This document shows positions 48,130 through 56,833 of a stretch of DNA of 64,000 nt, one piece after another. Below the pieces are notes generated by a model, which saw only the letters and a list, made by a program, of their open reading frames with translations, was not told where the DNA came from and did not search any database. The stretch's first letter is position 1. Every line of letters begins with the position of its first letter. The DNA comes from Streptomyces sp. NBC_01306. Its GTDB lineage: Bacteria > Actinomycetota > Actinomycetes > Streptomycetales > Streptomycetaceae. Location of the stretch: the NCBI RefSeq assembly GCF_026340465.1, contig NZ_JAPEPC010000001.1:6062501-6126500 (forward strand), given 5' to 3'. A program made the translations under genes and the position numbers.

Positions 48130-48770
48130 CACCACCCGGGCCACGTGGTGCCGCGGTCGGGCGGGGCATCGGCATCGGGCTGATGTACGGCCTGTGGCGG
48201 CCCCGCGTCCTCGGTGCGTGGCGGGTCCCGGCGGGCGGGCCGGTCATCATGGCCGTGAACCACTCGCACAACATCGACGGGCCCATGCTGATGGGAACGG
48301 CGCCCCGGCCGGTGCATTTCCTGATCAAGAAGGAGGCGTTCACCGGTCCTCTCGACCCGTTCCTTCGTGGAATCGGGCAGCTGAAAGTGGACCGCGAGAC
48401 CGCCGACCGGACAGCGGTCACGGACGCCCTCGGGGTACTCGCCGGCGGAGGTGTCCTCGGGATCTTCCCCGAAGGCACCAGGGGCGAGGGCGACTTCGCC
48501 TCACTGCGCGCGGGACTCGCGTACTTCGCGCTGCGGGCGGGCGCACCCATCGTCCCGGTGGCCGTCCTGGGCAGCACCGGACGCGGCGGACGCCTCGTCA
48601 GGGCGCTGCCACCGCTGCGCAGCCGGGTCGATGTGGTGTTCGGCGAGCCCTTCGACGCGGGGGACGGCAGCGGACGGCGTACGCGCAAGGCGCTGGACGA
48701 GGCCACCGTACGGATCCAGCAGCGGCTCACCGGCCACCTGCAAAGTGCCAGGCGCCTCACCGGGCGCTGA
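48126..48770 (+). CDS. PlsC-type 1-acylglycerol-3-phosphate acyltransferase family protein
   Basis: 214 aa. HX4D motif in VNHSHNIDGP, FPEGTR and IVPVAVLGS give the acyltransferase fold. Members acylate lysophosphatidate or related acceptors at the membrane. Coupled to cmk (GTGA) and upstream of der, a conserved arrangement in actinobacteria. Confidence 0.9.
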   Translation: MTPPGPRGAAVGRGIGIGLMYGLWRPRVLGAWRVPAGGPVIMAVNHSHNIDGPMLMGTAPRPVHFLIKKEAFTGPLDPFLRGIGQLKVDRETADRTAVTDALGVLAGGGVLGIFPEGTRGEGDFASLRAGLAYFALRAGAPIVPVAVLGSTGRGGRLVRALPPLRSRVDVVFGEPFDAGDGSGRRTRKALDEATVRIQQRLTGHLQSARRLTGR

Positions 48771-48835
48771 GCGAGACTTGAGTAGTGGACCGCGCAACCG
48801 CGGTCCATCGATGACGCAACAGAGGAACGGACTTC

Positions 48836-50284
48836 ATGAACGACCAGCACGACCACGGAGCACTCGGCGACGCCGAGTACGCGGAGTTCATGGAGCTCGC
48901 CGCGGAAGAGGGTTTCGACGTCGAGGACGTCGAAGGCGCTCTTGAGGAGGCCTCGCACGGCCCCCTGCCCGTCCTCGCCGTCGTCGGCCGGCCGAATGTC
49001 GGCAAGTCGACCCTGGTGAACCGCATCATCGGCCGCCGTGAGGCGGTCGTCCAGGACAAGCCGGGTGTCACCCGCGACCGCGTCACCTACGAGGCCGAGT
49101 GGGCCGGGCGCCGCTTCAAGGTCGTCGACACCGGCGGCTGGGAGCAGGACGTCCTGGGCCTGGACGCCTCCGTCGCGGCGCAGGCCGAGTACGCCATCGA
49201 GGCGTCCGACGCCGTGGTCTTCGTGGTCGACTCGACGGTCGGCGCGACCGACACCGACGAGGCCGTCGTCAAGCTGTTGCGCCGGGCGGGCAAGCCCGTG
49301 GTGCTCTGCGCCAACAAGGTCGACGGGCAGAGCGGTGAGGCCGACGCCAGCACCCTCTGGTCGCTCGGTCTCGGCGAGCCGCACCCGGTCTCCTCGCTGC
49401 ACGGCCGCGGCACCGGCGACATGCTGGACGCCGTACTCGAAGCGCTTCCCGAGGCACCGGCCCAGACCTTCGGCACCACGGTCGGCGGCCCGCGCAGGAT
49501 CGCGCTCATCGGCCGTCCGAACGTCGGCAAGTCCTCGCTGCTCAACAAGGTCGCGAACGAGGACCGTGTCGTCGTCAACGAGATGGCGGGCACCACCCGC
49601 GACCCGGTCGACGAACTGATCAAGCTCGGCGGCATCGTCTGGAAGTTCATCGACACGGCGGGCATCCGCCGCCGGGTGCACCTCCAGGAAGGCGCGGACT
49701 ACTACGCGTCACTGCGTACCGCGGCCGCTGTGGAGAAGGCCGAGGTCGCGGTCGTCCTGATCGACGCCACCGAGTCCATCAGCGTCCAGGACCAGCGCAT
49801 CATCACCATGGCCGTCGAGGCGGGCCGGGCGATGGTCCTCGCGTTCAACAAGTGGGACAACCTTGACGAGGAGCGCCGCTACTACCTGGAGCGGGAGATC
49901 GAGACCGAGCTCGGCCAGGTCACCTGGGCGCCCCGGGTGAACGTCTCCGCCCGCACCGGGCGCCACATGGAGAAGCTGGTCCCGGCGATCGAGACGGCCA
50001 TCAAGGGCTGGGAGACCCGGATCCCGACCGGCAGGCTCAACGCCTTCCTCGGCGAGATCGTCGCCGCCCACCCGCACCCGGTCCGCGGTGGAAAGCAGCC
50101 GCGCATCCTCTTCGGCACCCAGGCCGGGACGATGCCGCCGCGGTTCGTCCTCTTCGCGTCCGGCTTCCTGGAGGCCGGTTACCGGCGCTTCATCGAGCGC
50201 CGGCTGCGTGAGGAGTTCGGCTTCGACGGCACGCCGATCCACATCTCGGTCCGGGTGCGCGAGAAGCGCGGCCGCAAGAAGTAG
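48836..50284 (+). CDS. der: Ribosome biogenesis GTPase Der (EngA)
   Basis: 482 aa. Two tandem GTPase domains, each with P-loop (VVGRPNVGKSTLVNR and IGRPNVGKSSLLNK) and G3 (DTGGWE and DTAGIRR), plus a C-terminal KH-like domain. Der assists 50S assembly. An acidic ~40-residue N-terminal extension (EFMELAAEEGFDVEDVEGAL) is a streptomycete feature. Followed by a strong terminator. Confidence 0.96.
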   Translation: MNDQHDHGALGDAEYAEFMELAAEEGFDVEDVEGALEEASHGPLPVLAVVGRPNVGKSTLVNRIIGRREAVVQDKPGVTRDRVTYEAEWAGRRFKVVDTGGWEQDVLGLDASVAAQAEYAIEASDAVVFVVDSTVGATDTDEAVVKLLRRAGKPVVLCANKVDGQSGEADASTLWSLGLGEPHPVSSLHGRGTGDMLDAVLEALPEAPAQTFGTTVGGPRRIALIGRPNVGKSSLLNKVANEDRVVVNEMAGTTRDPVDELIKLGGIVWKFIDTAGIRRRVHLQEGADYYASLRTAAAVEKAEVAVVLIDATESISVQDQRIITMAVEAGRAMVLAFNKWDNLDEERRYYLEREIETELGQVTWAPRVNVSARTGRHMEKLVPAIETAIKGWETRIPTGRLNAFLGEIVAAHPHPVRGGKQPRILFGTQAGTMPPRFVLFASGFLEAGYRRFIERRLREEFGFDGTPIHISVRVREKRGRKK

Positions 50285-50298
50285 TCGGGCGCGGGCAG

Positions 50299-50333
50299 GC
50301 TGCCGGGCGGGTGGATGCCACCGGCCCGGCAGC
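50299..50333 (+). terminator. Terminator after der
   Basis: Stem GCTGCCGGGC / GCCCGGCAGC continued by GGTGG / CCACC with one G-G mismatch and a 3-nt loop, 14 nt after the der stop. Serves the convergent 50369 gene as well. Confidence 0.8.
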
Positions 50334-50368
50334 TGTCACCGTTCGCCGGCTTCCGTCGGGCCGGGGTG

Positions 50369-50773
50369 TCACATGCCCCGGCGCGGGCCCGGCGGCAGCG
50401 CGGGCCGCGCCTGCCCGCTGTTGTACTGGCGCTGCCAGGACCCGGGGTTCTCCGGCGGCCGCTGTGCGCTGCCGCCGCCCGTGTGCATCCCGCCCCCGTG
50501 CATCCCCGTGCCATGCATACCGGGGCTGTGCATCCCGCCCCCGTGCATCCCGGTGCCGAAAGCCGTGAAGCCGGTGTGCTCCTCGTTGTTCCGGTCGCCG
50601 GGGAGCGTACGGAACGATCTGCGGTACTCGGAGTAGAGCGCGTCGTAGATCGGTGTGGCGGAACGGTTCCCCGCCGGGTCCTGCGACGGGCGCATCGCGG
50701 GGATCTGAGACTGGTACGGCTGGCGGCTCGGCTCGTATGGGTGCACACAGGGGCCAACGACCCCGGGGCTCAT
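50369..50773 (-). CDS. Hypothetical protein with Gly-Met-His repeats
   Basis: 134 aa. A central segment TPIYDALYSEYRRSFRTLPG is followed by GMHGGGMHSPGMHGTGMHGG with a further GMH, five Met-His pairs in about 25 residues. The rest is Pro/Gly/Ser-rich and disordered. Met and His so spaced could bind copper or other soft metals, but no metal-handling gene is adjacent. No signal peptide. Similar low-complexity proteins with a TPIYD-type motif exist in streptomycetes (from memory). Function unknown. Confidence 0.65.
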   Translation of the reverse strand: MSPGVVGPCVHPYEPSRQPYQSQIPAMRPSQDPAGNRSATPIYDALYSEYRRSFRTLPGDRNNEEHTGFTAFGTGMHGGGMHSPGMHGTGMHGGGMHTGGGSAQRPPENPGSWQRQYNSGQARPALPPGPRRGM

Positions 50774-50817
50774 CGGATGCGGGTCGGAAGTAACGGAATT
50801 TCCGCTGCAAACATGCT

Positions 50818-50853
50818 GGTAACCCCCAAACCGGAAATGGCTGGGGGTTTACC
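50818..50853 (-). terminator. Terminator of the 50875 gene
   Basis: Stem GGTAACCCCCA / TGGGGGTTTACC with one bulged base, read on the minus strand 22 nt after the stop of the 50875-51675 gene. Confidence 0.6.
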
Positions 50854-50874
50854 GGCATCCGGTCATCCGGGCTC

Positions 50875-51675
50875 TCAGGTACCGGCCAGCGGAAGAGCGG
50901 CGGCCACCAGCGCGCCCCGCATCGCCGCCCGCTCCAGAGCGTCACGCAGCAGGTCCTCGCGGCCCTGCTGGCCGATCGAGCCCGCCGGGGCCGCGAAGAC
51001 CAGCACCGTGTGCGACTTGTTGGCCGCCGTGCGCCAGCCGTCGGTGACATGCAGCGGCTGGTGCGCCTGCCACCAGGAGACGGGGCTGCCGCCGCCCGTG
51101 CCCGGCTGGAGGATGGCGTGCAGCTGTCCCATGGCGAGCAGCACGGACCAGCCCGGCAGGGCGCTCGGCAGCTGCTCCAGACCGGCCACGGGCAGGAACC
51201 CCTGCTCGGTGAGGAGGTCCAGGAAGTCGTCGCCCGTGCCGGTGGAGCCGGGCCGGACGACCGGCGCGGTCGGCTCGACGACCAGTGCAGGGCAGAGCTC
51301 GCCCTGGATCAGCACGAGACCGCTGGTGATGCCGAGCACGGCCTGCTCAGGGCCTGCCGCGACCGGCGGGACGGGCGGTCCCTGCTGCGCGTCGGGGCCC
51401 TCGCCCGTGATGCTCCGTACGGCGCCCTGGAGCTGCGTCTCGGAGACCTTGACGACCTGTGAGGGGATGCAGGTGGCGTGGGCGAAGGCGAGCACGGCCG
51501 TCTCGTCGCCGACGAACAGCACCGTGCTGGTGCGCTCCTGCTCGGAGTCTCCGGGGGTACGGCAGGAGGTGCAGTCGTAGCTGCCCGGGGCGTTGTCCCC
51601 GGCGAGCAGGAGATCGGCTTCTTCGTCGCCGATCTCGGCACGTACGTCCTGGCTGACGTCGAGCATGCGCGGCAC
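50875..51675 (-). CDS. Conserved hypothetical protein (266 aa)
   Basis: Soluble, no signal peptide. The N-terminal part has a Cys pair in YDCTSCRTPGDS and a beta-rich segment (TSTVLFVGDETAVLAFAHAT). The C-terminus ends in LLRDALERAAMRGALVAAAL. Codon use is typical and the ATG has a plausible RBS (GGAGCCACCC). I recognise it only as a streptomycete-conserved hypothetical; no catalytic motif is visible. Confidence 0.7.
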   Translation of the reverse strand: MPRMLDVSQDVRAEIGDEEADLLLAGDNAPGSYDCTSCRTPGDSEQERTSTVLFVGDETAVLAFAHATCIPSQVVKVSETQLQGAVRSITGEGPDAQQGPPVPPVAAGPEQAVLGITSGLVLIQGELCPALVVEPTAPVVRPGSTGTGDDFLDLLTEQGFLPVAGLEQLPSALPGWSVLLAMGQLHAILQPGTGGGSPVSWWQAHQPLHVTDGWRTAANKSHTVLVFAAPAGSIGQQGREDLLRDALERAAMRGALVAAALPLAGT

Positions 51676-51885
51676 GGGTGGCTCCTCGAACTCGGTTCGT
51701 GCGCCGGGCAGTTCCCGGCCAACAAGAGAACAACGGGAGACCGCCTTCGGGGGTCACGCGTAAAGGCGGACAGAAATGGATGGCGGCGCCCGGGGGAGGA
51801 CGAGCGGTCCGCCGAGCGGGTGGGACGGCCGCCGTGGGCCGCGCGGCACGATCATCATCTGATCCGCTCTGCTTAGCGTGGCCCG

Positions 51886-52482
51886 ATGCCGACCCCTCGC
51901 GTGTGGCCCGCCGCCCTGCTGGCCCTGCTGATCGCCCTGGCCCCGTCCGGTGCGCAGGCCGCCTCGCCGCACGTCGCCACGGCCTCCGCCCGGGCTCCGG
52001 AGTCCAGGCCGTTGGCCTGCACCGGTGACCAGCGGCCCTGGGGATGCATCGCCGAGTGCGAGAGCGGCGGCCACTGGGACGCCAACACCGGCAACACCTT
52101 CTACGGCGGGCTGCAGATCCTCCAGTCGACCTGGGTCGAGTACGGCGGCCTCGCGTACGCACCGCGGGCCGATCTGGCCACCCGTGAGCAGCAGATCACC
52201 GTCGCGGAGAGAATCCTCGCCGCCCAGGGCTGGGGGGCCTGGCCGGTCTGCTCCAAGCGGTACGGCTTCGACGGGGCCGCGGGCCGGGGCCATGTCGTGA
52301 CGTCCGGCGAGACCCTCAGCTCCATCGCCAGGCACTACGGGGTCAAGGGCGGCTGGTCCGCGCTCTACCGGACCAACGCCCGCTCCGTCGGGGCGCACCC
52401 CGACCGGCTCGCCGTCGGTACCAGGCTGACCCTGCCTGCCACGGCCCGGGGCTCCGCCCGAGGGGCCGGCGGGCCCGAGTAG
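51886..52482 (+). CDS. Secreted Rpf-like transglycosylase with LysM domain
   Basis: 198 aa. Signal peptide ending near SGAQAAS. The Rpf domain runs from WGCIAECESGGHWDANTGNT through YGGLQILQSTW, with catalytic Glu in CESGG. A LysM domain (HVVTSGETLSSIARHYGVKG) anchors it to peptidoglycan. Resuscitation-promoting factors cleave cell-wall glycan and help spore germination. No c-di-AMP riboswitch was recognised upstream. Confidence 0.9.
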   Translation: MPTPRVWPAALLALLIALAPSGAQAASPHVATASARAPESRPLACTGDQRPWGCIAECESGGHWDANTGNTFYGGLQILQSTWVEYGGLAYAPRADLATREQQITVAERILAAQGWGAWPVCSKRYGFDGAAGRGHVVTSGETLSSIARHYGVKGGWSALYRTNARSVGAHPDRLAVGTRLTLPATARGSARGAGGPE

Positions 52483-52586
52483 AGTCCCTTCGCACGGCAG
52501 TCACGGGGGGAGATCCGGGACACCGGGGGCGCCGGGGTGCCGCGGTCCCGGGCACACGGCGGCGACGCGGGGGACACGACGGCGAC

Positions 52587-53870
52587 ATGCACATTACTTT
52601 CATGCTCCACAACGCCTACGGCATCGGCGGCACGATCCGGACCACCTTCACGCTGGCCGGCACGCTGGCCCAGCAGCACGATGTGGAGATCGTCTCCGTC
52701 TTCCGGCACCTCGACCGGCCGACGCTGGGCGCTCCGGACGGCGTACGGATGACTCATCTCGTCGATATGCGCAAGGACAGCGCGGACTACGCCGGGGACG
52801 ATCCGGACCATGCCAGGCCGGCCATCGTCTTTCCCCGGGGCGATCACCGCCACCGCCAGTACAGCCGGCTCACGGACACCCGGATCGCCGGATATCTGAA
52901 GTCCCTGGAGGCCGACGTGATCGTCGGCACCCGTCCGGGGCTCAATGTGCAGATCGCCCGCCAGACGCGGCGCGGACCGGTCCGGGTCGGCCAGGAGCAC
53001 CTCACGCTCGACAGCCACAACGCCCTGCTGCGCCGCGAGATCGGGTACCGCTACGGCCTGCTGGACGCGGTCACCACGGTCTCCGAGGCCGACGCACGCG
53101 CGTACCGTAACGGGCTCGCCCTTCCCGGCCTGCGGATCGACGCGATCCCCAACAGCGTTCCCGCGCCGCGTCTCCCGGTCTCCGACACCACGGCGAAGTG
53201 GGTCGTGGCAGCGGGCAGGCTGACCGAGACGAAGCGGTTCGACCTGCTGATCCGCGCCTTCGGCCAGGTGGTGGAGGTCCGCCCGGACTGGCGGCTGCGG
53301 ATCTACGGCAGCGGCGACGCCAGCGGCAACGAGAAGAGCGCCCTGCGTGCCCTGATCGATGAACTGGGCCTGTACAACCACGTGTTCCTGATGGGCCCGG
53401 CCAACCCGATCGAGGCGGAGTGGGTCAAGGGTTCGGTGGCCGCGGTCACTTCGCGTCTCGAATCCTTCGGCATGTCGCTCGTCGAGGCGATGCGCTCCGG
53501 GCTGCCGGTTGTCTCCACCGACTGCCCGCACGGTCCCCGCGAGATCATCAGCGACGGCGTCGACGGGCGGCTGGTGCCCGTGGGCGACACCAGGGCCATA
53601 GCGGCTGCCCTCCTCCAGCTGATCGAGGACGACGCCCTGCGCGCCGCGATGGGAAGGGCCGCGCGCGACAGCTCCGCGCGCTTCGACCCCGCGCCGGTCG
53701 CGGCACGGCACGAGGCGCTCTTCACCGAACTGGCCGCCGGGCACGGCGGCGGGCCGTCCCGCGGCGCGCTGGGCGAAGGACTGCTGCGCGCCCGTGGCAC
53801 GGCCGGGAGCAGGACGTACGGACTGCGGCACCGGATCTCCGGCGCCGTGCGAAGGAGGAGGGCCGCATGA
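52587..53870 (+). CDS. Glycosyltransferase family 4
   Basis: 427 aa. N-terminal MHITFMLHNAYGIGGTIRTT and nucleotide-sugar domain with AAGRLTETKRFDLLIRAFG, IYGSGDASGNE and TSRLESFGMSLVEAMRSGLP (E-x7-E). Its stop overlaps the next gene (ATGA). Acceptor unknown; possibly a cell-surface polymer. Confidence 0.88.
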   Translation: MHITFMLHNAYGIGGTIRTTFTLAGTLAQQHDVEIVSVFRHLDRPTLGAPDGVRMTHLVDMRKDSADYAGDDPDHARPAIVFPRGDHRHRQYSRLTDTRIAGYLKSLEADVIVGTRPGLNVQIARQTRRGPVRVGQEHLTLDSHNALLRREIGYRYGLLDAVTTVSEADARAYRNGLALPGLRIDAIPNSVPAPRLPVSDTTAKWVVAAGRLTETKRFDLLIRAFGQVVEVRPDWRLRIYGSGDASGNEKSALRALIDELGLYNHVFLMGPANPIEAEWVKGSVAAVTSRLESFGMSLVEAMRSGLPVVSTDCPHGPREIISDGVDGRLVPVGDTRAIAAALLQLIEDDALRAAMGRAARDSSARFDPAPVAARHEALFTELAAGHGGGPSRGALGEGLLRARGTAGSRTYGLRHRISGAVRRRRAA

Positions 53871-54703
53871 CAGGGACCAGCGAGGACCGGCTGCCGTACG
53901 CCGTCGACTGCACGGCCGACGCCGACGGAACCATCGGCTTCGCCGTCGCGGCGGCCGGCCCGACCGCACTGGTACTGAAGCGGCGCAAGTCCGGCGACCG
54001 GGTCCGGCTGGCGCTCACGGAGTCCCCGGACGGCGGCTCTTCCGGGGGTCACGCCGTTCTGGACGCCGCCGCTGAGCTCAGGGAGGGGCGCTGGGACGTC
54101 TTCACGGAGGGCGGACCGGCCGGCGAGCAGGGCGTCGAGCCGGGTCTCAGGGACCTGCGGAAGCTGACCGACCGCACACCGCATCCCGCGGCCACGGCAG
54201 TGGTCGCCCGCATCCCGTACCGCACGGCCGACGGGATGCTCGCGGTCCGCAGCTGGTTCCGCTCACCGCACGCGGAAGCCGGTGAACTCACCGTGCGGCC
54301 GGGTGCGCTGACCGTAAGCGGGCAGCTGTACGGGGCGGGGCTCGGCGCGGACGCGGTGGTGGAGGCGAGGCTGCGCGGCGCGCCGGGACAGGTGCACCGC
54401 GAACCGGTGCGGACCGGCGGTGACGACGGAGCGTTCAGCTGCACCCTGCACTGCGGGCCGCTGGCCGTGGGCGACGGCGAAGGGGCCCGGTTCTGGGACC
54501 TGTGGCTGCTGCCGGAGGGCGCGGAGGGGAGCGGTCCGGGCGTCCGGATCAGCCGGATCCTCGACGACATCGCCGACCGGAAGTCCGTCTTCGTCTACCC
54601 CGGTTCGCCGTGCGGCGACGGAGCGGTGCGGGCCGCCACGGCCACGCCGTACTACACGGTGGACAACGACCTCAGCGTGCGGGTCGACCCGCCGAAGGGC
54701 TGA
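53867..54703 (+). CDS. Hypothetical protein coupled to the glycosyltransferase
   Basis: 278 aa, soluble, beta-rich. ATGA overlap with the GT4 gene, so the two are co-translated. Segments FAVAAAGPTALVLKRRKSGD and LTVSGQLYGAGLGADAVVEA suggest a repeated beta-sandwich domain. Similar partners of glycosyltransferases in streptomycetes are annotated as transferase-associated proteins (from memory). No catalytic motif seen. Confidence 0.7.
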   Translation: MTGTSEDRLPYAVDCTADADGTIGFAVAAAGPTALVLKRRKSGDRVRLALTESPDGGSSGGHAVLDAAAELREGRWDVFTEGGPAGEQGVEPGLRDLRKLTDRTPHPAATAVVARIPYRTADGMLAVRSWFRSPHAEAGELTVRPGALTVSGQLYGAGLGADAVVEARLRGAPGQVHREPVRTGGDDGAFSCTLHCGPLAVGDGEGARFWDLWLLPEGAEGSGPGVRISRILDDIADRKSVFVYPGSPCGDGAVRAATATPYYTVDNDLSVRVDPPKG

Positions 54704-55036
54704 CGGGCGGGCATCCCGGGTGGTGCGGATTCTGTAGGGAATTCGTGAATCAACCGCGTTCCTGTTATTTTTCTCCCCGCTCTATTCACCGGAAATTCGG
54801 CACCCGTGTGCGGGCCGGTTCCTGTGAAATTCCGGGGGCGGAAAATGGTCCGTGGTTCACCGTGAGTGCAATGCAGATTCGACCGGTACGGAACACCCCT
54901 TCGGGTGACGGGCCACGGCCGAACAGCTGTGTTGGCGCTGTGACAGAAGTGTGACAGCAGGCGGATCCCGGCGTGATCAGGGACACCGGCCCCGCCGGCC
55001 TTCCGCCACCCTGGCCCGGGGCCTACGGTGGGTGTC
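54704..55036 (+). other. Intergenic region (333 bp)
   Basis: Less GC-rich than its surroundings. A tandem TGTGACAG word appears twice near 54939-54956. The last part (TACGGT, 55024-55029) is a -10-like element just before the I78 start. No ORF. Confidence 0.4.
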
Positions 55037-55252
55037 ATGGCACCCATTCCGACCCCTCCCGTACAGCCTGACGACGCCCCCGACAGCTATGTGGGCCTCG
55101 ATGAGGAGCGCGCCGGGCAGCTGGCCAGGGAACGCGGCTGGTCCACCGTGAGAGCGCTGCCCACGGGCACCGTCATCACCATGGAGTTCCTGTCGGGCCG
55201 GCTCAACTTCGAGGTCGACGGCGGGAAGGTCGTCCGCTGCTGGCCGGGCTGA
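55037..55252 (+). CDS. Peptidase inhibitor I78-like protein
   Basis: 71 aa from ATG 55037 (GTG 55028 is also open). The segment VGLDEERAGQLARERGWSTV then VRALPTGTVITMEFLSGRLN and FEVDGGKVVRC matches the potato-inhibitor I78 fold. A -10-like TACGGT lies 7 nt before the ATG, suggesting a leaderless mRNA. No signal peptide, so if it inhibits a protease it would be intracellular. Confidence 0.75.
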   Translation: MAPIPTPPVQPDDAPDSYVGLDEERAGQLARERGWSTVRALPTGTVITMEFLSGRLNFEVDGGKVVRCWPG

Positions 55253-55290
55253 TCCCCGCGTCGGCCGGCGCGGCGGAGCCCGCGTTCCCG

Positions 55291-55348
55291 CAGCAGTACG
55301 AAGGCCCCGGCCCGGGAGAGATCCCGGGCCGGGGCCTTCGTACTGCTG
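55291..55348 (+). terminator. Long bidirectional hairpin terminator
   Basis: A 26-bp perfect stem: CAGCAGTACGAAGGCCCCGG continued by CCCGGG, pairing with 55323-55348, around a 6-nt loop. It separates the I78 gene from the convergent PAP2 gene. Confidence 0.9.
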
Positions 55349-55375
55349 AGGAGTCTGTGCGTACCGCCTCCGCTG

Positions 55376-56407
55376 TCAGGTGGAGCCCCCCGGAACCGGC
55401 CGTGTCTGACCGGTGCGCGGGGTGCGGTCGGCGTGCGGGGGACGGCGGCTGCCGGCCGGAGTGACAGGCGTGCGGTCCGAGCGCGGGCCGTGCGCCCGTT
55501 GCAGCGAGGTGGGGTGCGTGCCGCTCCTGGGCGTACTGCCGGAGCGCCCCGCGATGCCCACCGGCTCCAGCGGCTGGCTCTCGTCGTCGGAGCCTTCGGC
55601 GCGCGGCTGGCCGTGCGGGAACAGCGCGGGCTGGACGTCGACCGGTATGGGCGCGGGCGCGGCGGGCCTGCGGCGGGCGGCGCGCAGTTTCTCGCGCACC
55701 GCGAAGATCGCGGTCTCGGTGCGGCCGATCAGTGGCTCGAACCAGGGGAGGCCCAGCAGGACCAGCAGACCGGCGGCCCAGCCGAGCAGCACATCGCTCA
55801 ACCAGTGCGTACCGAGGTACACCGTGGTGGCTCCGACGCCCAGGGCCAGTGCGGCCGAGCCCACCGAGAGCCAGCGCCTGGCCAGCGGGGTGGTGGCCAG
55901 GTAGGCCAGGATTCCCCAGGTCACGACCGCGTTGGCGGTGTGGCCCGACGGAAATATATCGCCGCCGGCGAAGAGCTCGGCCGAGCCGATCTGGGTCGCG
56001 TAGTGCGGGCCGAGGCGGCCGAGGCCGAGCTTGACCGCGCCCACCGTGATGTTCAGCAGCAGCAGCGCCGCGCCGAGGGTCAGCAGGGGTCTGAGGGTGT
56101 GCTGCCGCCAGGAGCGCCAGCCGAGCCAGGCCGCGACCATCACCGCGGTGGGTCCGCGCTGGCCGAGCACCACGAAGTAGTCGAGGAAGGCATGAAGCTG
56201 GGGCCACTGCTGGTACGGCCGGAAGAGCATGACCTTCCAGTCCAGTCCCACGAGCCAGGACGTGGACAGCACGGCGACGACGATGGCCAGGTAGAAGGCC
56301 AGCGTCGAGCCGAGCAGGGCGATCCGGGTCCGGCTCATCCGCGGGATCTCTAGCTTCGGCGGTTCCGGCTCCCGGTCCAGGCGGGTAAAGATTCGGTCGA
56401 TACGCAC
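55376..56407 (-). CDS. PAP2 family phosphatase (membrane)
   Basis: 343 aa. Six TM segments with the three PAP2 motifs: KLGLGRLGP, FPSGHTANA, and YLGTHWLSDVLLGWAAG. They dephosphorylate lipid phosphates such as phosphatidate or undecaprenyl pyrophosphate. The cytoplasmic C-terminal ~110 residues are Arg/Pro/Ser-rich and disordered. ATG MRIDRIFTRL start. Confidence 0.9.
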   Translation of the reverse strand: MRIDRIFTRLDREPEPPKLEIPRMSRTRIALLGSTLAFYLAIVVAVLSTSWLVGLDWKVMLFRPYQQWPQLHAFLDYFVVLGQRGPTAVMVAAWLGWRSWRQHTLRPLLTLGAALLLLNITVGAVKLGLGRLGPHYATQIGSAELFAGGDIFPSGHTANAVVTWGILAYLATTPLARRWLSVGSAALALGVGATTVYLGTHWLSDVLLGWAAGLLVLLGLPWFEPLIGRTETAIFAVREKLRAARRRPAAPAPIPVDVQPALFPHGQPRAEGSDDESQPLEPVGIAGRSGSTPRSGTHPTSLQRAHGPRSDRTPVTPAGSRRPPHADRTPRTGQTRPVPGGST

Positions 56408-56833
56408 TCAATCGACGTTACAGCGAGTGAGTGACAAGGCTGGCCGATCCGGTCTCTTTGTGATGACGATGTGATGTGGACTATGTCTCATCCGCTTGTT
56501 TATTCCAACGCAATGTCGAATAGCGGTTCGTGGGTCTCGTTATATGCAAGAAGGCCCTTACGCTCGTGTTATCGGCCCTCTGGTAAAGACTTTTGAGGTA
56601 TGCGCTCGGTATTTCCTTCCGGCCGCCGATGCCGCGCCGTCGCCCCGGCAAGATCGTTTGACCGGGTGCCGGGCGGGCGCGGACCGGTGCCCCGGGAGGT
56701 GAGATGGGCCACGTGGCAGGCGCGCGGTCTCGCGTACTCTGACGGCTCACTCGCCCGTCGAAGCCGGGCCCCGGAGGCGCACGCCCCCAGGTCCGCCGAG
56801 CGCGAGGGACACACCGTTGTGGGAGGTATGCGC
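56408..56833 (+). other. Divergent region between PAP2 and MFS genes (426 bp)
   Basis: Holds promoters for both genes. AT-richer near 56460-56610. The MFS open frame extends to 56600, but this part lacks TM or similarity features and is treated as leader. No other gene seen. Confidence 0.45.

Noticed and set aside
51676..51885. Possible c-di-AMP riboswitch before the Rpf gene
   Set aside because: Known streptomycete rpf genes may have one, but the conserved core was not recognisable here.
54939..54956. Tandem TGTGACAG words as a possible PHO box or CRP site
   Set aside because: Does not match the PHO-box consensus I know, and nothing phosphate-related follows.
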